This document shows positions 21,440 through 22,548 of a DNA stretch of 22,548 bases, piece after piece (the stretch's first letter is position 1; the number at the start of each line of letters is the position of its first letter). The stretch spans positions 1-22,548 of the forward strand of contig CAYHMW010000017.1 in NCBI GenBank assembly GCA_964357925.1, written 5' to 3'. Below the pieces are notes generated by a model. It was given only the letters and a program-made list of their open reading frames with translations. It was not told where the DNA came from and searched no databases. The DNA comes from CAYHMW01 sp964357925. GTDB taxonomy: Bacteria > Patescibacteriota > Microgenomatia > UBA8517. Position numbers and translations under genes: made by a program.

Positions 21440-22548
21440 ATGTTTACAAATTTTATAAATAAACACGAGAAGGGAGTGTTGCGGGCTTTGGAAATATTGC
21501 CAGGACTCGTTTCCTGGAACTTAATTCTTTTTCCTTACTGGGGGATATTTGTTATCCCTACGGTTGTCGCATACTTTGTGCTTCTTTTTAATATTTACTG
21601 GTTTTATCAATCTTTTCAAATTGCAATAACTGCAACGATTGCACACCTTCGCATTCAAGCTGCCATGAAATATGATTGGGCGCTGGACCTAAAATCATTC
21701 CCTGATTGGAAGCGTGTCAATAATGTGATTATAATCCCAACTTACCGTGAACCACTTCATACTCTAGAGCGAACACTTGAGTCACTTGCTAAACAAACTT
21801 TGCCGCTTTCACAGTTAACTGTTGTTGTTGCTCAGGAAAAGCGAGCACCAAAGGATGAATGGGAACCAAAGATGGCAACCTTAAAGAAAAAATTCGGTAA
21901 AATTTTTGGGCATTTCGTGGTGACTCTCCACGAACTCATACCTGGAGAAATTATCGGAAAGGCTTCTAACGAACGCTATGCTGCGATATGGGTTGAGCGA
22001 GAACTGATAAAGAAAGGTGGAATGGATATTAACTATATGACTGTGACCAGTTGTGATGCTGACCATGTATATCATCCGAATCACTTTGCTTATCTTACAT
22101 TTAAGTTTTTGGATAATCCAAAGCGGTATCTTTATTTCTGGCAGCCTTCCATAATGTTTTATAACAACATTTGGAATATTCCTGCTATAAACCGCGTACT
22201 TAATTCACTTTTTTCTATATATATACTTTCCATGCTTCCCAGAAAAGATAGGCTGATAAATCAGCAAAATTATTCATTGTCATTTAAACTTTTGAAGGAA
22301 GCCGGTTATTGGGATCCTGACAAGATACCAGAGGATTGGGGGATATTCTTTAAGGCGTTTTATAAAAAGCGGGGGAAACTTGAGGTTGATGCAATTTACT
22401 TACCTGTTTATGTTGATGCAGTTGAAGCAACTTCCACCTGGAAAACTATTAAGAACCAATATTCGCAGGTGAAGCGTTGGGCTTGGGGGGTATCTGACAG
22501 CCCGTGGATTATTAAAAATTATTTGACTGTTCCCGGGGTGCCATTTTG
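21440..22548 (+). CDS. Family 2 glycosyltransferase, membrane-bound (partial, runs off the window)
   Basis: The gene opens with the ATG abutting the metG stop and stays open to the window edge (about 369 residues). Seen: two hydrophobic segments (about 17-60), the GT-A start NNVIIIPTYREP (about 93-104), DxD-type CDADH (205-209), the catalytic ED in EDWGIFFKAFY (298-308), and QVKRWAWG (343-350), the QxxRW motif. This set is typical of processive GT2 enzymes such as cellulose- or hyaluronan-synthase relatives, which polymerise sugars from nucleotide donors at the membrane. The C-terminal membrane helices should lie past the window. The product polysaccharide cannot be told. Continuous reading with metG suggests a shared transcript without functional link. 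Confidence 0.88.
   Translation, partial: MFTNFINKHEKGVLRALEILPGLVSWNLILFPYWGIFVIPTVVAYFVLLFNIYWFYQSFQIAITATIAHLRIQAAMKYDWALDLKSFPDWKRVNNVIIIPTYREPLHTLERTLESLAKQTLPLSQLTVVVAQEKRAPKDEWEPKMATLKKKFGKIFGHFVVTLHELIPGEIIGKASNERYAAIWVERELIKKGGMDINYMTVTSCDADHVYHPNHFAYLTFKFLDNPKRYLYFWQPSIMFYNNIWNIPAINRVLNSLFSIYILSMLPRKDRLINQQNYSLSFKLLKEAGYWDPDKIPEDWGIFFKAFYKKRGKLEVDAIYLPVYVDAVEATSTWKTIKNQYSQVKRWAWGVSDSPWIIKNYLTVPGVPF

Overview
The window looks like a chromosomal piece of a Candidate Phyla Radiation (Patescibacteria) bacterium, most likely of the Microgenomates side. This is an inference from gene content and style, with no marker phylogeny behind it. The signs are very tight gene packing, several convergent genes separated by only 1-3 nt, compact housekeeping genes, surface proteins with Thr/Ser/Pro-rich stalks and an LPPAG-type C-terminal anchor, paired FemAB-like ligases, and many genes lacking a clear Shine-Dalgarno sequence. 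I saw no rRNA, tRNA, CRISPR array, insertion sequence or phage gene.

Layout. 1-2106: murJ (lipid II flippase, minus strand) is divergent from rpsT (S20), with overlapping -10 boxes between them. 2155-6425: a plus-strand run of pilN-like, pilO-like, a small membrane protein, and three membrane-anchored surface proteins, two of which end in the same 29-residue LPPAG anchor. 6429-8873: a minus-strand double GT-C glycosyltransferase whose C-terminal half is a protein O-mannosyltransferase (GT39). Its frame is broken by one TGA at codon 72. 8944-10486: a lone CheY-like receiver, tail to tail with an LCP-family cell-wall ligase. 10522-14168: a UvrD/PcrA helicase followed by two FemAB-type peptidyltransferases. 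14169-14325: a convergent spacer with two hairpins. 14326-18112 (minus): rmuC overlapping a UvrD-type helicase fused to a PD-(D/E)XK nuclease with a cysteine cluster. 18149-18905: a small three-helix membrane protein and a TrpR/YerC-like DNA-binding protein. 18907-19896 (minus): a protein I do not recognise. 20012-22548: metG, then a family 2 glycosyltransferase cut by the window end.

How it may work together. Much of the window is cell envelope: MurJ exports wall precursor, the FemAB pair would add bridge amino acids to it, LCP would attach glycopolymers, GT2 would build a polysaccharide, and the GT39 enzyme could mannosylate the Ser/Thr stalks encoded next to it. A second theme is DNA repair (two SF1 helicases, RmuC).

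The points most worth a second look are the in-frame TGA, a palindromic repeat inserted in frame in two interdomain linkers, the LPPAG anchor family with its stalk proteins, -10 boxes placed 6-7 nt before ATG (leaderless genes), and a long hairpin in the only sizeable convergent spacer.
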